The notes below the pieces were generated by a model. The model was not told the DNA's origin, ran no database searches, and was given only the letters and a program-made list of their open reading frames with translations. The position numbers and the translations under genes were made by a program. From Agromyces ramosus (GTDB lineage Bacteria > Actinomycetota > Actinomycetes > Actinomycetales > Microbacteriaceae): a DNA stretch of 64,000 bases. Shown here piece by piece: positions 26,078-34,415 of this stretch. Position 1 is the stretch's first letter. The number at the start of each line of letters is the position of its first letter. The DNA lies in the NCBI RefSeq assembly GCF_004216665.1, contig NZ_SGWY01000002.1, positions 224,685-288,684 on the forward strand. Direction: 5' to 3'.

Positions 26078-27961
26078 ATGGTTGATGACTACCCGAACAT
26101 CGCGGATCACGGACTGATCGGCGATCTGCAGACCGCGGCGCTGATCGACACGAACGGCACCATCGACTGGTTCTGCGCGCCGCGCTTCGATTCGCCCAGC
26201 GTGTTCGGGTCGCTCCTCGACGCGGAGCGCGGCGGATACTGCAGCGTGCGACCCGACACCGACGACTACGTGTCGCGACAGCTCTACCTGCCGAACACCG
26301 CCATCCTCATCACGCGATTCCTCACCGAGGAGGGCGTCGGCGAGCTGATCGACTTCATGCCCGTCGAGGAGGGCGAGGCGACCGACCGCCACCGGCTCGT
26401 GCGGATGCTGCGGGTGGTGCGCGGCACGATGTCGTTCGTGGCGGAGGTCATGCCGAGGTTCGACTACGGACGCGCGTCGCACCGGATCGTGCCCGGCGAT
26501 GGCATGGGCGCGAAGTTCGTCTCCGACGACTTCTCGCTCACCCTCCATCGCGTCGGCGATCCGGTGCTCCACGGCGCCGAGCGTGCCGGCCACATCGAGC
26601 TCGTCGGCGACGGCATCCGCGTCACGGGCAGCCTCAATGCCGGCGAGATGGCGGGCGTCATGCTCGAGACCGGCGGCGCCGACCCGACGCGCATCCCGCT
26701 GGACGAGATGAACGCGATGCAGCTCGAGACCACGCGCTTCTGGCGGGACTGGAACAACCGCTCCACATACCGCGGGCGGTGGCGCGAGATGGTCGCCCGC
26801 TCCGCGATGACCCTCAAGCTGATGACCTACGCGCCGACCGGCGCACTCGTCGCCGCACCGACAGCGGGCCTGCCCGAGCAGGTGGGCGGCGAACGCAACT
26901 GGGACTACCGCTACACGTGGATCCGCGACGCATCCTTCTCGGTCTACGCGCTGCTCGGTCTCGGCTACACCGAGGAGGCGGAGGCGTTCGTCGCGTGGCT
27001 GATGGACCGCGTGCACGAGAGCGTCGGCACGGACTCCGGCCCGTTGAAGATCATGTACCGCGTCGACGGCACCTCCGACCTCGTGGAGGAGACCCTGGAG
27101 GACTTCGCCGGCTACCGCGGATCGAGGCCGGTTCGCATCGGCAACGGTGCCGCCGACCAGCTCCAGCTCGACATCTACGGCGAGGCCATGGACTCGATCC
27201 ACCTCGCCGACACGCACGGCCTGCAGCTGCCGCACGTCGGCTGGACCCAGATCAGCGACATGCTCGACTGGGTCTGCGACCACTGGGACCAGCCCGACGA
27301 GGGCATCTGGGAGACCCGCGGCGGCACGCAGAACTTCACGTACGGCCGCTTCATGTGCTGGGTGGCGCTCGACCGCGGCATCCGCCTCGCCCAATCCCGT
27401 GGCAGGCCCGCGCCGATCCTGCGCTGGCGGGAGCAGCGCGACGCGATCTACGAGGAGGTCATGAAGGACGGGTGGCACGCCGAACGCGGAGCGTTCGTGC
27501 AGCACCAGGACACCGACGTGCTCGACGCGTCGCTGCTCGTGATGCCGCTGATGGGCTTCGTCGCCCCGCGCGACCCGATGTGGCTCTCGACGCTCGCCGC
27601 GATGGACGCCGAGCTCGTCTCCGACAGCCTCGTCTACCGCTACAACCCGAGCGCCTCACCCGATGGGCTCCGCGGATCCGAGGGCACGTTCACGCTGTGC
27701 ACCTTCTGGTACGTCGATGCGCTCGCCCGATCGGGCTACCTCGAGGACGCCCAGCTCACGTTCGAGAAGATGCTCACCTACGCCAACCACCTCGGGCTCT
27801 ACGCCGAGGAGATCGGGCTCACGGGGGAGCAGCTCGGCAACTTCCCGCAGGCGTTCAGCCACCTCTCGCTCATCAACGCCGCCGTGAACCTCGACTACCA
27901 GCTCGACCACGGGTCGGGCGTCGTCGACCCGGTGCTCACCAAGGGGCGCCGCGCGACCTGA
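26078..27961 (+). CDS. Glycoside hydrolase family 15 (trehalase/glucoamylase-like)
   Basis: 627 residues. The N-terminal beta-domain begins with DYPNIADHGLIGDLQTAALI and TIDWFCAPRFDSPSVFGSLL; the (alpha/alpha)6 barrel contains GERNWDYRYTWIRDASFSVY. The general acid is Glu369 in QLDIYGEAMDSI, and the general base lies in LGLYAEEIG (Glu577/578). The ATG at 26078 follows GGGGAC and matches family N-termini; an ATG at 26054 would add eight residues. Actinobacterial relatives hydrolyse trehalose. Glucose-6-phosphate dehydrogenase follows at once, so released glucose could feed the pentose phosphate pathway. Confidence 0.9.
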   Translation: MVDDYPNIADHGLIGDLQTAALIDTNGTIDWFCAPRFDSPSVFGSLLDAERGGYCSVRPDTDDYVSRQLYLPNTAILITRFLTEEGVGELIDFMPVEEGEATDRHRLVRMLRVVRGTMSFVAEVMPRFDYGRASHRIVPGDGMGAKFVSDDFSLTLHRVGDPVLHGAERAGHIELVGDGIRVTGSLNAGEMAGVMLETGGADPTRIPLDEMNAMQLETTRFWRDWNNRSTYRGRWREMVARSAMTLKLMTYAPTGALVAAPTAGLPEQVGGERNWDYRYTWIRDASFSVYALLGLGYTEEAEAFVAWLMDRVHESVGTDSGPLKIMYRVDGTSDLVEETLEDFAGYRGSRPVRIGNGAADQLQLDIYGEAMDSIHLADTHGLQLPHVGWTQISDMLDWVCDHWDQPDEGIWETRGGTQNFTYGRFMCWVALDRGIRLAQSRGRPAPILRWREQRDAIYEEVMKDGWHAERGAFVQHQDTDVLDASLLVMPLMGFVAPRDPMWLSTLAAMDAELVSDSLVYRYNPSASPDGLRGSEGTFTLCTFWYVDALARSGYLEDAQLTFEKMLTYANHLGLYAEEIGLTGEQLGNFPQAFSHLSLINAAVNLDYQLDHGSGVVDPVLTKGRRAT

Positions 27962-28044
27962 CCGGCGAGCGACCGACCGAGACGGCTCAGCGCCGCGGCT
28001 CGGCGCAGGTCGCCCGACAGCACGAGACACGAAGGAGCAGGACC

Positions 28045-29448
28045 GTGGTGGAGAACGGACGCGGCGCCGGAGGCTCGAACGCGGACGTCCTCGTGATCTT
28101 CGGCATCACGGGCGACCTGGCCCGGGTGATGACCTTCCGATCCCTGTACCGGCTGGAGCGGCGCGGGCTGCTCGACTGCCCGATCGTCGGAGTCGCGTTC
28201 GACGACTGGACGATGGACCAGCTCGTCGACCGGGCCCGGACGTCGATCGTCGCCACGGGTGAAGCGCTCGACGAGGCGGTCTTCGCGCGCCTCGTCGCGC
28301 GGTTCGGCTACGTGCAGGCCGACTTCGCGGACCCCGCCGCCTACGCCCGGGTCGGCGCGGCGATCAGCGGCGCGAAGGCACCGGTGTTCTACCTCGAGAT
28401 CCCACCCGGCCTCTTCGCGACGGTCGTGAAGGGGCTGGCCGGTGCCGGCCTCACCGAGCACGCACGGCTCGTCGTCGAGAAGCCGTTCGGACACGACCTG
28501 GCATCGGCGCGGGCGCTCGCCGCGGAGCTGCACCAGTACGTCGACGAGTCGCAGCTGTTCAGGATCGACCACTACCTCGGCAAGATGGGCCTCGAGGAGA
28601 TCCTCTACCTGCGGTTCGCCAACACGATGCTCGAACCCGTGTGGAATCGCAACTACGTCGACTGCGTGCAGATCACCATGGCCGAGAGCTTCGGCGTCTC
28701 GGATCGCGGTCACTTCTACGATCCCGTCGGCGCGCTGCGCGACGTCGTCGTCAACCACCTCATGCAGGTCTTCGCGGCCGTCGCGATGGAGGCACCGTCG
28801 CACGGCGACACCGAGACGATCAAGGACATGGAGACGTCGCTGTTCCGTTCGACGGTCGATGCCGACCCCCGCCACTACGTGCGCGGCCAGTTCGACGGCT
28901 ATCGGGCGATCGACGGCGTCGCGGCCGACTCCACCACCGAGACCTTCTGCGCCCTGCGCCTCGAGGTCGAGAACTGGCGCTGGTCGGGCGTCCCGTTCTT
29001 CATCCGCACCGGCAAGCTCCTGCCCGAGACCCAGACCGAGGTGCGGCTGGTGTTCAAGCGGTCGCCGAAGCTCGGCTTCGGGCAGCTCGACGACACCAGC
29101 GAGCCCGACCAGCTCGTGATGCGCCTGGATCCGTCGACGGGAATGCGGATCAGGCTCAACGCGCATCGAGCGGATGCCGCGAGGCCCGGCCTCATCGACC
29201 TCGACATGGAGTTCGCGGCCGAGGGCGGCGAGGGGCCGACGCCCTACGAGGTCCTCCTGCTCGCAGCCCTCAGGGGCGGCCGCGCGCGCTTCGGCAGGCA
29301 GGACACCATCGAGGCGGCGTGGCGCGTCATGCAGCCCCTGGTCGACCACCCGTCGCCGATCCACCCGTACGCGCCCGGAACGTGGGGTCCCGCCGAGGCA
29401 GATGCGCTCGTCGCCGATCACGGCGGCTGGCGGCAGCCGTGGATCTGA
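28045..29448 (+). CDS. zwf: Glucose-6-phosphate 1-dehydrogenase
   Basis: 467 residues. The nucleotide motif IFGITGDLARVMTF is a divergent form of GASGDLAKRK. The active-site RIDHYLGK is at 173-180, and EKPFGHDL plus FIRTGKLLPETQTEV are further signatures. It oxidises glucose-6-phosphate to 6-phosphogluconolactone. The GTG at 28045 has GAAGGAG 8 nt upstream. It differs from the usual zwf of the tkt-tal-zwf-opcA cluster and is probably a second copy working with the preceding GH15 enzyme. Confidence 0.92.
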   Translation: MVENGRGAGGSNADVLVIFGITGDLARVMTFRSLYRLERRGLLDCPIVGVAFDDWTMDQLVDRARTSIVATGEALDEAVFARLVARFGYVQADFADPAAYARVGAAISGAKAPVFYLEIPPGLFATVVKGLAGAGLTEHARLVVEKPFGHDLASARALAAELHQYVDESQLFRIDHYLGKMGLEEILYLRFANTMLEPVWNRNYVDCVQITMAESFGVSDRGHFYDPVGALRDVVVNHLMQVFAAVAMEAPSHGDTETIKDMETSLFRSTVDADPRHYVRGQFDGYRAIDGVAADSTTETFCALRLEVENWRWSGVPFFIRTGKLLPETQTEVRLVFKRSPKLGFGQLDDTSEPDQLVMRLDPSTGMRIRLNAHRADAARPGLIDLDMEFAAEGGEGPTPYEVLLLAALRGGRARFGRQDTIEAAWRVMQPLVDHPSPIHPYAPGTWGPAEADALVADHGGWRQPWI

Positions 29449-29511
29449 GGTCGCCGGACTAGGGTGACACCGAGACAGGATCCGACGCCGTCGTCGAAGA
29501 AGGAGGCCAGC

Positions 29512-29754
29512 ATGGCCACGCAGCAATGGAGCGACCTCAGCACTCGCCGGAAGACGGGGATGCTGGTCGCGGCATCCATTCACCTCGCGCTCGCCGCCAC
29601 GGCGTGGACCGACCTGGCCCGCCGCCCCGCCGAGCAGGTGAACGGTCCGAAGGCCCTCTGGGCGGTCCTGATCGCGGTGAACTTCATCGGTCCGGTCTCG
29701 TACTTCCTGTTCGGCCGGAAGCGCGAGTCCTCGGGGTGGGGCGGTCGGCGCTAG
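29512..29754 (+). CDS. Small PLDc_N-domain membrane protein
   Basis: 80 residues with two membrane helices and the PLDc_N signature LWAVLIAVNFIGPVSYFLFGRK. Such proteins resemble the N-terminal anchor of cardiolipin synthases; their role is unknown. GAAGGAGG lies upstream of the ATG. The stop codon overlaps the stop of the convergent folE gene by a few bases. Confidence 0.8.
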   Translation: MATQQWSDLSTRRKTGMLVAASIHLALAATAWTDLARRPAEQVNGPKALWAVLIAVNFIGPVSYFLFGRKRESSGWGGRR

Positions 29755-30362
29755 CCATGACGCGACGCGTCGCGGAAGCGCTCCCACCCATGCTCGGCGA
29801 GCGCGCCGGTGAATCGCGCCGTCTGCGTCCGCGCGGTGGGCGCGTTCGCTCCGCGGATGGACATGCACAGATGCTCGGCCTCGAGCACGACTCCGACGCC
29901 GTTCGGTGCCAACTCGGACGCCAGGAAGTCGGCGATCTGCACGGTGAGCCGTTCCTGCAGCTGGAGGTCGCCGGCGAAGTGCTCGACCACCCGCGCCAGC
30001 TTCGAGAGCCCGAGGAGTCGCTCCGCCGGCAGGTAGCCGACGTGGGCGACGCCGCGGAAGGGAAGGAGGTGGTGGGCGCACAACGACGTGAACGGGATCT
30101 CGCGCACCAGTACCAGTTCGTCGTAGCCCTCCTCGTTGGGAAAGGTCGTCATCGTGAGCGGTTCGCGATGCAACAGCTCGCGGAACGAGGCGACGACACG
30201 ACGCGGGGTCTCGACGAGGTCGGGATCGGCGACATCGAAGCCGAGCGCGAGGAGGAGGTCGCTCACCGCCGCCTCGGCGCGACGGTCGGGCAATGACGCC
30301 GTCGCGACCACGCCGACGGCGTGGTCGAGGTCGAACTCGTCGTGATCGTGCACCAACGACAT
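29751..30362 (-). CDS. folE: GTP cyclohydrolase I
   Basis: 203 residues from the ATG at 30362 (GGAGG upstream). Zinc and catalytic motifs are visible: FTSLCAHHLLPFRGVAHVGYLP, GLSKLARVVEHFA (QxxE region LQLQERLTVQIADFL) and VVLEAEHLCMSIRG with the second zinc cysteine. It converts GTP to 7,8-dihydroneopterin triphosphate for folate or pterin synthesis. It lies outside any fol cluster and is divergent from a cysteine-rich regulator, suggesting a conditionally expressed second copy. Confidence 0.93.
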   Translation of the reverse strand: MSLVHDHDEFDLDHAVGVVATASLPDRRAEAAVSDLLLALGFDVADPDLVETPRRVVASFRELLHREPLTMTTFPNEEGYDELVLVREIPFTSLCAHHLLPFRGVAHVGYLPAERLLGLSKLARVVEHFAGDLQLQERLTVQIADFLASELAPNGVGVVLEAEHLCMSIRGANAPTARTQTARFTGALAEHGWERFRDASRHG

Positions 30363-30415
30363 CGTCGCCTCCTCGGAGCATCGGCTGCGTGCTCGCAGCA
30401 TCGGCTACGTCGCCG

Positions 30416-30469
30416 AGCGTACGTTCGCGCGCCTTCTTTTGTCAAGATATGTCGTTTTAGAGATAGGCT
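30416..30469. promoter_or_regulatory. Back-to-back promoters of folE and the HTH regulator, with shared dyad
   Basis: Minus strand: TTGACA (30440-30445) and TACGCT (30416-30421), 18 bp apart, drive folE. Plus strand: TTGTCA (30439-30444) and TAGGCT (30464-30469), 19 bp apart, place the start of transcription at the regulator ATG. An imperfect dyad TATGTC-N6-GAGATA (30448-30465) lies upstream of the folE -35 and overlaps the regulator -10, so one bound repressor could control both. Confidence 0.6.
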
Positions 30470-30475
30470 GGACGC

Positions 30476-31153
30476 ATGAACCATTCCGGTGGTCCTGATC
30501 CGTCGGTGATCCTGGCAGCGCTCGCCGACCCGTCCCGCCGTGGTCTCTTCGAGGCGGTTCGCCGGAGCGGGCAGCCGATCGGCCGCGACGAGCTCGCCGA
30601 GCAGACCGGACTGCCCCGGGCGACGGCCGCATTCCACCTGGAGCGCCTCGTCGAGGTCGGTGCGCTCGCCGTGGAGTTCCGCCGACGCTCAGGCCGCACC
30701 GGACCGGGCGCCGGGCGGCCCGCCAAGCTCTACAGGCTGGCGGCGGAGGAGCTCACGGCATCGCTTCCCACCCGTCGCTACGAACTCGCCGGCGACCTGC
30801 TCGCGACGGCGGCGGAGCGATCCGACCAGACCGGCGCCCCGATGGGCTCGACGCTCATCGAGACCGCAGAGGCCCGAGGGCACGACCTCGGAAGCCGGGA
30901 GCTCCCGCTCGTCGCCACGCTGACCTCGGTGGGCTACGAACCGGCCGACTGCGCCGACGGCGGCTACCGGCTCACGAACTGCCCGTTCCACCAGCTCGCA
31001 ACCCGGCACACGGCGCTCGTCTGCTCGGCGAACACCGCGTTCGTCCGGGGCCTCGTCGATGAATCGGCCGAGCAGCGCGACGTGTGGCTCGAACCGACCC
31101 CGGGCGAGTGCTGCGTTCGCATCGGGGCCGAGCAGTCGACGCGGGCCTCGTGA
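30476..31153 (+). CDS. Winged-helix regulator with C-terminal cysteine cluster (SufR-like, COG2345 type)
   Basis: 225 residues. An N-terminal ArsR-like winged helix (ALADPSRRGLFEAVRRSGQ, then ELAEQTGLPRATAAFHLERLVEVG) is followed by an effector domain with Cys159, Cys169, Cys183, Cys212 and Cys213 (spacing C-X9-C-X13-C-X28-CC). The cysteine-rich C-terminus resembles Fe-S or metal-sensing members such as SufR, but the spacing is not identical. It is leaderless (TAGGCT 6 nt before the ATG) and divergent from folE, its probable target. Confidence 0.75.
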   Translation: MNHSGGPDPSVILAALADPSRRGLFEAVRRSGQPIGRDELAEQTGLPRATAAFHLERLVEVGALAVEFRRRSGRTGPGAGRPAKLYRLAAEELTASLPTRRYELAGDLLATAAERSDQTGAPMGSTLIETAEARGHDLGSRELPLVATLTSVGYEPADCADGGYRLTNCPFHQLATRHTALVCSANTAFVRGLVDESAEQRDVWLEPTPGECCVRIGAEQSTRAS

Positions 31154-31235
31154 CCGACCGCGGAGCCTCCCCGTAGACGGAACGCCGGGGCGACGAGCTC
31201 TCGCCCGCCGCCCCGGCCCGGTCTGCGAATCCGGT

Positions 31236-32258
31236 CTAGCCCTGCCCGTGCTTGCCGTACGGGTTGAGCAGCGCCTCCTCGGTGCCGGGCACGATGCCCT
31301 CCTCGGTGGCCGTGGGGTGACCCTCGTCGGGCGGGAAGGACTCGGTCATCGACATCGGCATGGCGCCGTTGCGGTACAGGTTGTTCGACCCGGTCGACGG
31401 CTTCCAGGTGTTGGCCTCCCAGTCGGGCACGTAGTTGCGGTAGCCGCCGGTGTTCACCTCGATGCGCAGGCCGCTCGGGTCGCGGAAGTAGAGGAACGAC
31501 TGCTCCCCGATGCCGTGGATCGACGGACCGTACTCGATGTGCGTCCCGTTCTCCATGAGCACGTCGGCGGCGATGAGGAGCTCCTCGCGCGTGTCGACCC
31601 AGAACGCGTAGTGGTTGATGCGGCCCGGACGTGACGAGCTGTCGAGCACGACGCCGAGGTCGTGCGACTTCTCGTTCGTCGTGATGACGGCGAACACGGT
31701 GATGGGCGCCTCGTCGAGCTCGGTGTACGCCATGATCCGGAAGCCGAGCACGTCGTGGTGCCACTTGGCGAACGCCTTGACGTCGGATGCCGCGATCGTC
31801 ACGTGGTCGAGGAACCGAGGTGCACCGGCGACGCTCGAGCGCTTCTCGGGCCGGTCGGGGAAGACCGACGCGTGCTCGTCATCGGCCCGGTACTGCTCGA
31901 TGTCCCACGCGAGGCGGATGGTGTGGCCCCACGGGCCGGTGAAGACGTAGGAGCGGCCGCGTCCGGGGCCCGAGTCCGACCATTCGCCCGCGACTCCGGC
32001 CTCCTCGACCCGACGGGCGGCCTCCTCGAGCGCCTCGGGGCTGGTCGTGCGCCAGCCGATCTCGACGAGGGCCGGCTCGGGGCCCTCGGAGATCACGACG
32101 CTGTGGTGCGTGTAGTCGCCCCACGAGCGCAGGTAGGCCTTGCGGCCGTCGCGACCGACCTCGCGGAGGCCGAGGCGTTCCTCGTAGAAGACGACCGAGG
32201 CCTCGACGTCGGGCGTCGCGATCTCGACGTGCGAGAGATGTGACAGGAGGGTGATCAT
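31236..32258 (-). CDS. Extradiol ring-cleavage dioxygenase (catechol 2,3-dioxygenase type, two VOC domains)
   Basis: 340 residues from the ATG at 32258 (GAAGGAT upstream). Two vicinal-oxygen-chelate domains are present. The active domain has the 2-His-1-Glu iron site: His152 (FLDHVTIAA), His216 (RINHYAFW) and Glu267 (GLRIEVNTGG). An extended C-terminal tail of about 70 residues (DWEANTWKPSTGSNNLY and beyond) is unlike short catechol dioxygenases. It should cleave a catechol next to one hydroxyl. It is encoded at the edge of the ring-cleavage island on the opposite strand from the main operon. Confidence 0.9.
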   Translation of the reverse strand: MITLLSHLSHVEIATPDVEASVVFYEERLGLREVGRDGRKAYLRSWGDYTHHSVVISEGPEPALVEIGWRTTSPEALEEAARRVEEAGVAGEWSDSGPGRGRSYVFTGPWGHTIRLAWDIEQYRADDEHASVFPDRPEKRSSVAGAPRFLDHVTIAASDVKAFAKWHHDVLGFRIMAYTELDEAPITVFAVITTNEKSHDLGVVLDSSSRPGRINHYAFWVDTREELLIAADVLMENGTHIEYGPSIHGIGEQSFLYFRDPSGLRIEVNTGGYRNYVPDWEANTWKPSTGSNNLYRNGAMPMSMTESFPPDEGHPTATEEGIVPGTEEALLNPYGKHGQG

Positions 32259-32585
32259 CGTCGATCCTTCGTTCCGGGGGCGGCGCCGAGCCGCATGATG
32301 GTGCGTGCCGATTCGGCACTGCATCCACTCTCGGCGAGGACCGTGCATCAGGGAAGCTGAACCTGATGATGCCGTGCATTGATCCGGATGATGTGGCATG
32401 GATCGCGGAGTGTGGTTTCCGAAGCGAAGCCGCGAACTTCGGTCTGTGTCATGCTGAAGTCCTCACCTTCTCGGGGGGTCCGACGCATCTCCCTGCAGTT
32501 CGCCGGCTTCACCGACCTGGACCACTTCGAACTCGTCGCTCGCGAGGTTCTGCCGCACGTTCGCCCGCACGCAGAGCCGAGGCGG
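32259..32585. other. Gene-free stretch with imperfect direct repeat and LLM gene remnant
   Basis: These 327 bp between the dioxygenase and a short-chain dehydrogenase contain no intact gene. An imperfect repeat starting GATGATG occurs at 32365 and 32387 (GATGATG, then GCAT and GATC within about 20 bp in both), possibly regulatory for the dioxygenase. The right half carries a degraded coding remnant, listed separately. Confidence 0.5.
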
Positions 32586-32590
32586 TCAGT
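32478..32590 (+). pseudogene. Remnant of the C-terminus of an LLM-class monooxygenase
   Basis: The plus-strand frame reads FAGFTDLDHF followed by ELVAREVLPHVRP, closely resembling the last 20-30 residues of luciferase-like monooxygenases (FELxAREVLPxLR). No start codon context, no upstream homologous sequence and no stop follow; the frame continues into the antisense of the converging SDR gene. It is most likely the truncated end of a lost gene. Confidence 0.4.
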
Positions 32591-33383
32591 CGGAGATGAG
32601 CGTGCCGCCGTCGATGACGATGTTCTGGCCGGTCACGAAGGCGCCGGCGGATGACGCGAGCCAGACGATCGCGCCGGCGACCTCCTCGACGCGTCCGAAG
32701 CGACGCAACGGCGTGCGGTCGCGCCGCACGCCCGCGAGCGATGGATCCTCGGTGATCGGTCGCGCGAACTCCGTGTCGATGACACCGGGCGAGATCGCGT
32801 TCGCCCGCACGCCGCGGGGGCCCCACTGCACGGCGAGGTTCCTCACGAGCTGCGCGTTCGCCGCCTTCGTCATGCCGTAGCCCGACAGGACGCGGTTGCC
32901 GCGCAGTCCGGCGATGCTCGACATCACCAGGAACGTGCCACCGCCGTGCTCCGCGATGACGGGCACCGCGGTGTTCGCGAGGGCGGCGACCGACCGCACG
33001 TGCAGCGCATACATCCGGTCGAGGGCGTCGAGGTCGATCGCTCCCGGCTCGTCGAGCGCCGCGCCCGCGTTCGCGACGACGGTGTCGAGGCGCCCCCAGC
33101 GGTCGACGGCCGCCGCCACCATCCCCTCGGCGGCGCGGTCGCCCGTGACATCCGCGGGGAGGCCGTGCACCTCGAGCCCCGAGGCGCGCATCGTCGCGGC
33201 GACGCGGTCGGGCTCGGAGGAGGGCAGCCCCACGAGCAGCACGCGCGCGCCCGCGGCGGCGAGCGCCTCGGCGGTGGCGCGTCCGATGCCCGACGAGCCA
33301 CCCGTGACGACGGCCACCTGTCCCGCGCACGAGAACAGGTGGGCGGGCGCGAGTGCCGAGCGCGCGTCGCCATCGTCGGTCAT
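32586..33383 (-). CDS. SDR-family oxidoreductase
   Basis: 265 residues. Classical short-chain dehydrogenase: cofactor motif VVTGGSSGIGRATAEAL, VANAG, catalytic Ser in VMSSIAGLRG and YxxxK in GYGMTKAANAQL, then NAISPGVIDTEFARP. It is probably an NAD(P)-dependent alcohol or diol dehydrogenase of the ring-cleavage island. The ATG at 33383 has CAGGTGG upstream and gives the normal short N-terminus; a longer frame exists to 33473. It is divergent from a second SDR gene. Confidence 0.9.
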   Translation of the reverse strand: MTDDGDARSALAPAHLFSCAGQVAVVTGGSSGIGRATAEALAAAGARVLLVGLPSSEPDRVAATMRASGLEVHGLPADVTGDRAAEGMVAAAVDRWGRLDTVVANAGAALDEPGAIDLDALDRMYALHVRSVAALANTAVPVIAEHGGGTFLVMSSIAGLRGNRVLSGYGMTKAANAQLVRNLAVQWGPRGVRANAISPGVIDTEFARPITEDPSLAGVRRDRTPLRRFGRVEEVAGAIVWLASSAGAFVTGQNIVIDGGTLISD

Positions 33384-33528
33384 CCGTGCCACCTGCTCTT
33401 CGTCGAGTGCCTCAGGCCAGCGTACGGAGGTGCCGGATCGCCGATCATCGCCATTCGTGATGCGGGCCATCACGACGTCTCCCGCACGACACCATGGAAA
33501 CGGACCGTTCGCAGGGGAAGGGGTCGCC

Positions 33529-34320
33529 ATGGAATCGCACGCAGGGCGGAGGTACGTCGTGACCGGTGCGGCATCGGGCATCGGGGCGGCGACCGTCGCC
33601 GCGCTCGCCGGGGCCGGGGCGCGGGTGGTCGCGGCTGATCTCGCCTGGGACGACCTCGCCGCCGGCGGCGTCCGCGTGGAGCGGGTCGCACTCGACGTCG
33701 CGGATCGCGGGCGGTGGGCCGAGTTGGCCGCGGAGCTCGGGCCAGGCGCCGGTCCATCGCCCGCCGACGACGCCGCGCGCCTCGACGGCCTCGTCAACGC
33801 CGCCGGGATCACCCGCCGCGCGCGCCTCGATGACGTGAACGCCGACGACTTCGAACGGGCGTTCGCCGTCAACGCGATCGGTCCGGCCCTCGGCATGCAG
33901 GCACTCGCACCGCTCATGCCGGCCGGCGGTTCCATCGTGAACGTCGGGTCGGCCGCCGGCACGATGGCGCACTACGGCATCGCGTACGGCGCCAGCAAGT
34001 GGGCCCTGCGGGGCATCACGAAGACCGCGGCCATGGAGCTCGGGCCTCGCGGCATCCGGGTCAACCTCGTGAGCCCGGGCTTCATCGAGACGCCCATGAC
34101 CGCGAGCGCGCCCGACGCGTTCCGTGCCGTGAACCTCGACGCGACGCCGCTCGGCCGCGCCGGTCGGGCGGACGAGGTGGCCGCCGTCATCGCGCACCTG
34201 CTCTCGCCGGACGCCTCGTTCGTGACCGGCACCGAGCTCGCCGTCGACGGTGGCCTCACGGGCCACGGCGGCGGCCTGCCGATCGCGCGGTCGATGGGCT
34301 CCGCGCATCCACAGGACTGA
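33529..34320 (+). CDS. SDR-family oxidoreductase
   Basis: 263 residues. VVTGAASGIGAATVAALAGAG, NAAGITRRARLDD, catalytic Ser in NVGSAAGTMA, YGASKWALRGITK and NLVSPGFIETPM are the classic SDR set. GGGGAAGGGG precedes the ATG. As first plus-strand gene of the island it is likely a dehydrogenase for a cis-diol or side-chain alcohol. The stop codon is part of the palindrome at 34318-34332. Confidence 0.9.
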   Translation: MESHAGRRYVVTGAASGIGAATVAALAGAGARVVAADLAWDDLAAGGVRVERVALDVADRGRWAELAAELGPGAGPSPADDAARLDGLVNAAGITRRARLDDVNADDFERAFAVNAIGPALGMQALAPLMPAGGSIVNVGSAAGTMAHYGIAYGASKWALRGITKTAAMELGPRGIRVNLVSPGFIETPMTASAPDAFRAVNLDATPLGRAGRADEVAAVIAHLLSPDASFVTGTELAVDGGLTGHGGGLPIARSMGSAHPQD

Positions 34321-34332
34321 TGGAGTCCATCA
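34318..34332. promoter_or_regulatory. Palindrome TGATGGA-G-TCCATCA before the catabolic operon
   Basis: Perfect 7-bp arms around a single G, starting at the SDR stop codon and 84 bp before the FAH-family gene. A TTGACT -35-like box follows at 34367-34372 without a convincing -10. The size and symmetry suit a GntR- or IclR-type operator; no such regulator gene lies in the island, so the binder is unknown. Confidence 0.45.
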
Positions 34333-34415
34333 TCGATCGAGCCTTCACTGATAGCCCGGCACCCCCTTGACTGGTGGTGCGCACCCAACGACGCGCGCCC
34401 GAATGGAGATCCACC

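Noticed and set aside
32379..32654. Intact small gene of 91 codons upstream of the SDR gene
   Set aside because: Only its middle resembles a protein (an LLM tail). The end is antisense to the SDR gene and no start signal exists, so it is listed as a remnant.
33384..33962. N-terminal extension of the minus-strand SDR (up to 458 codons)
   Set aside because: The extension is antisense to the second SDR gene and has no homology; the ATG at 33383 gives the normal SDR length.
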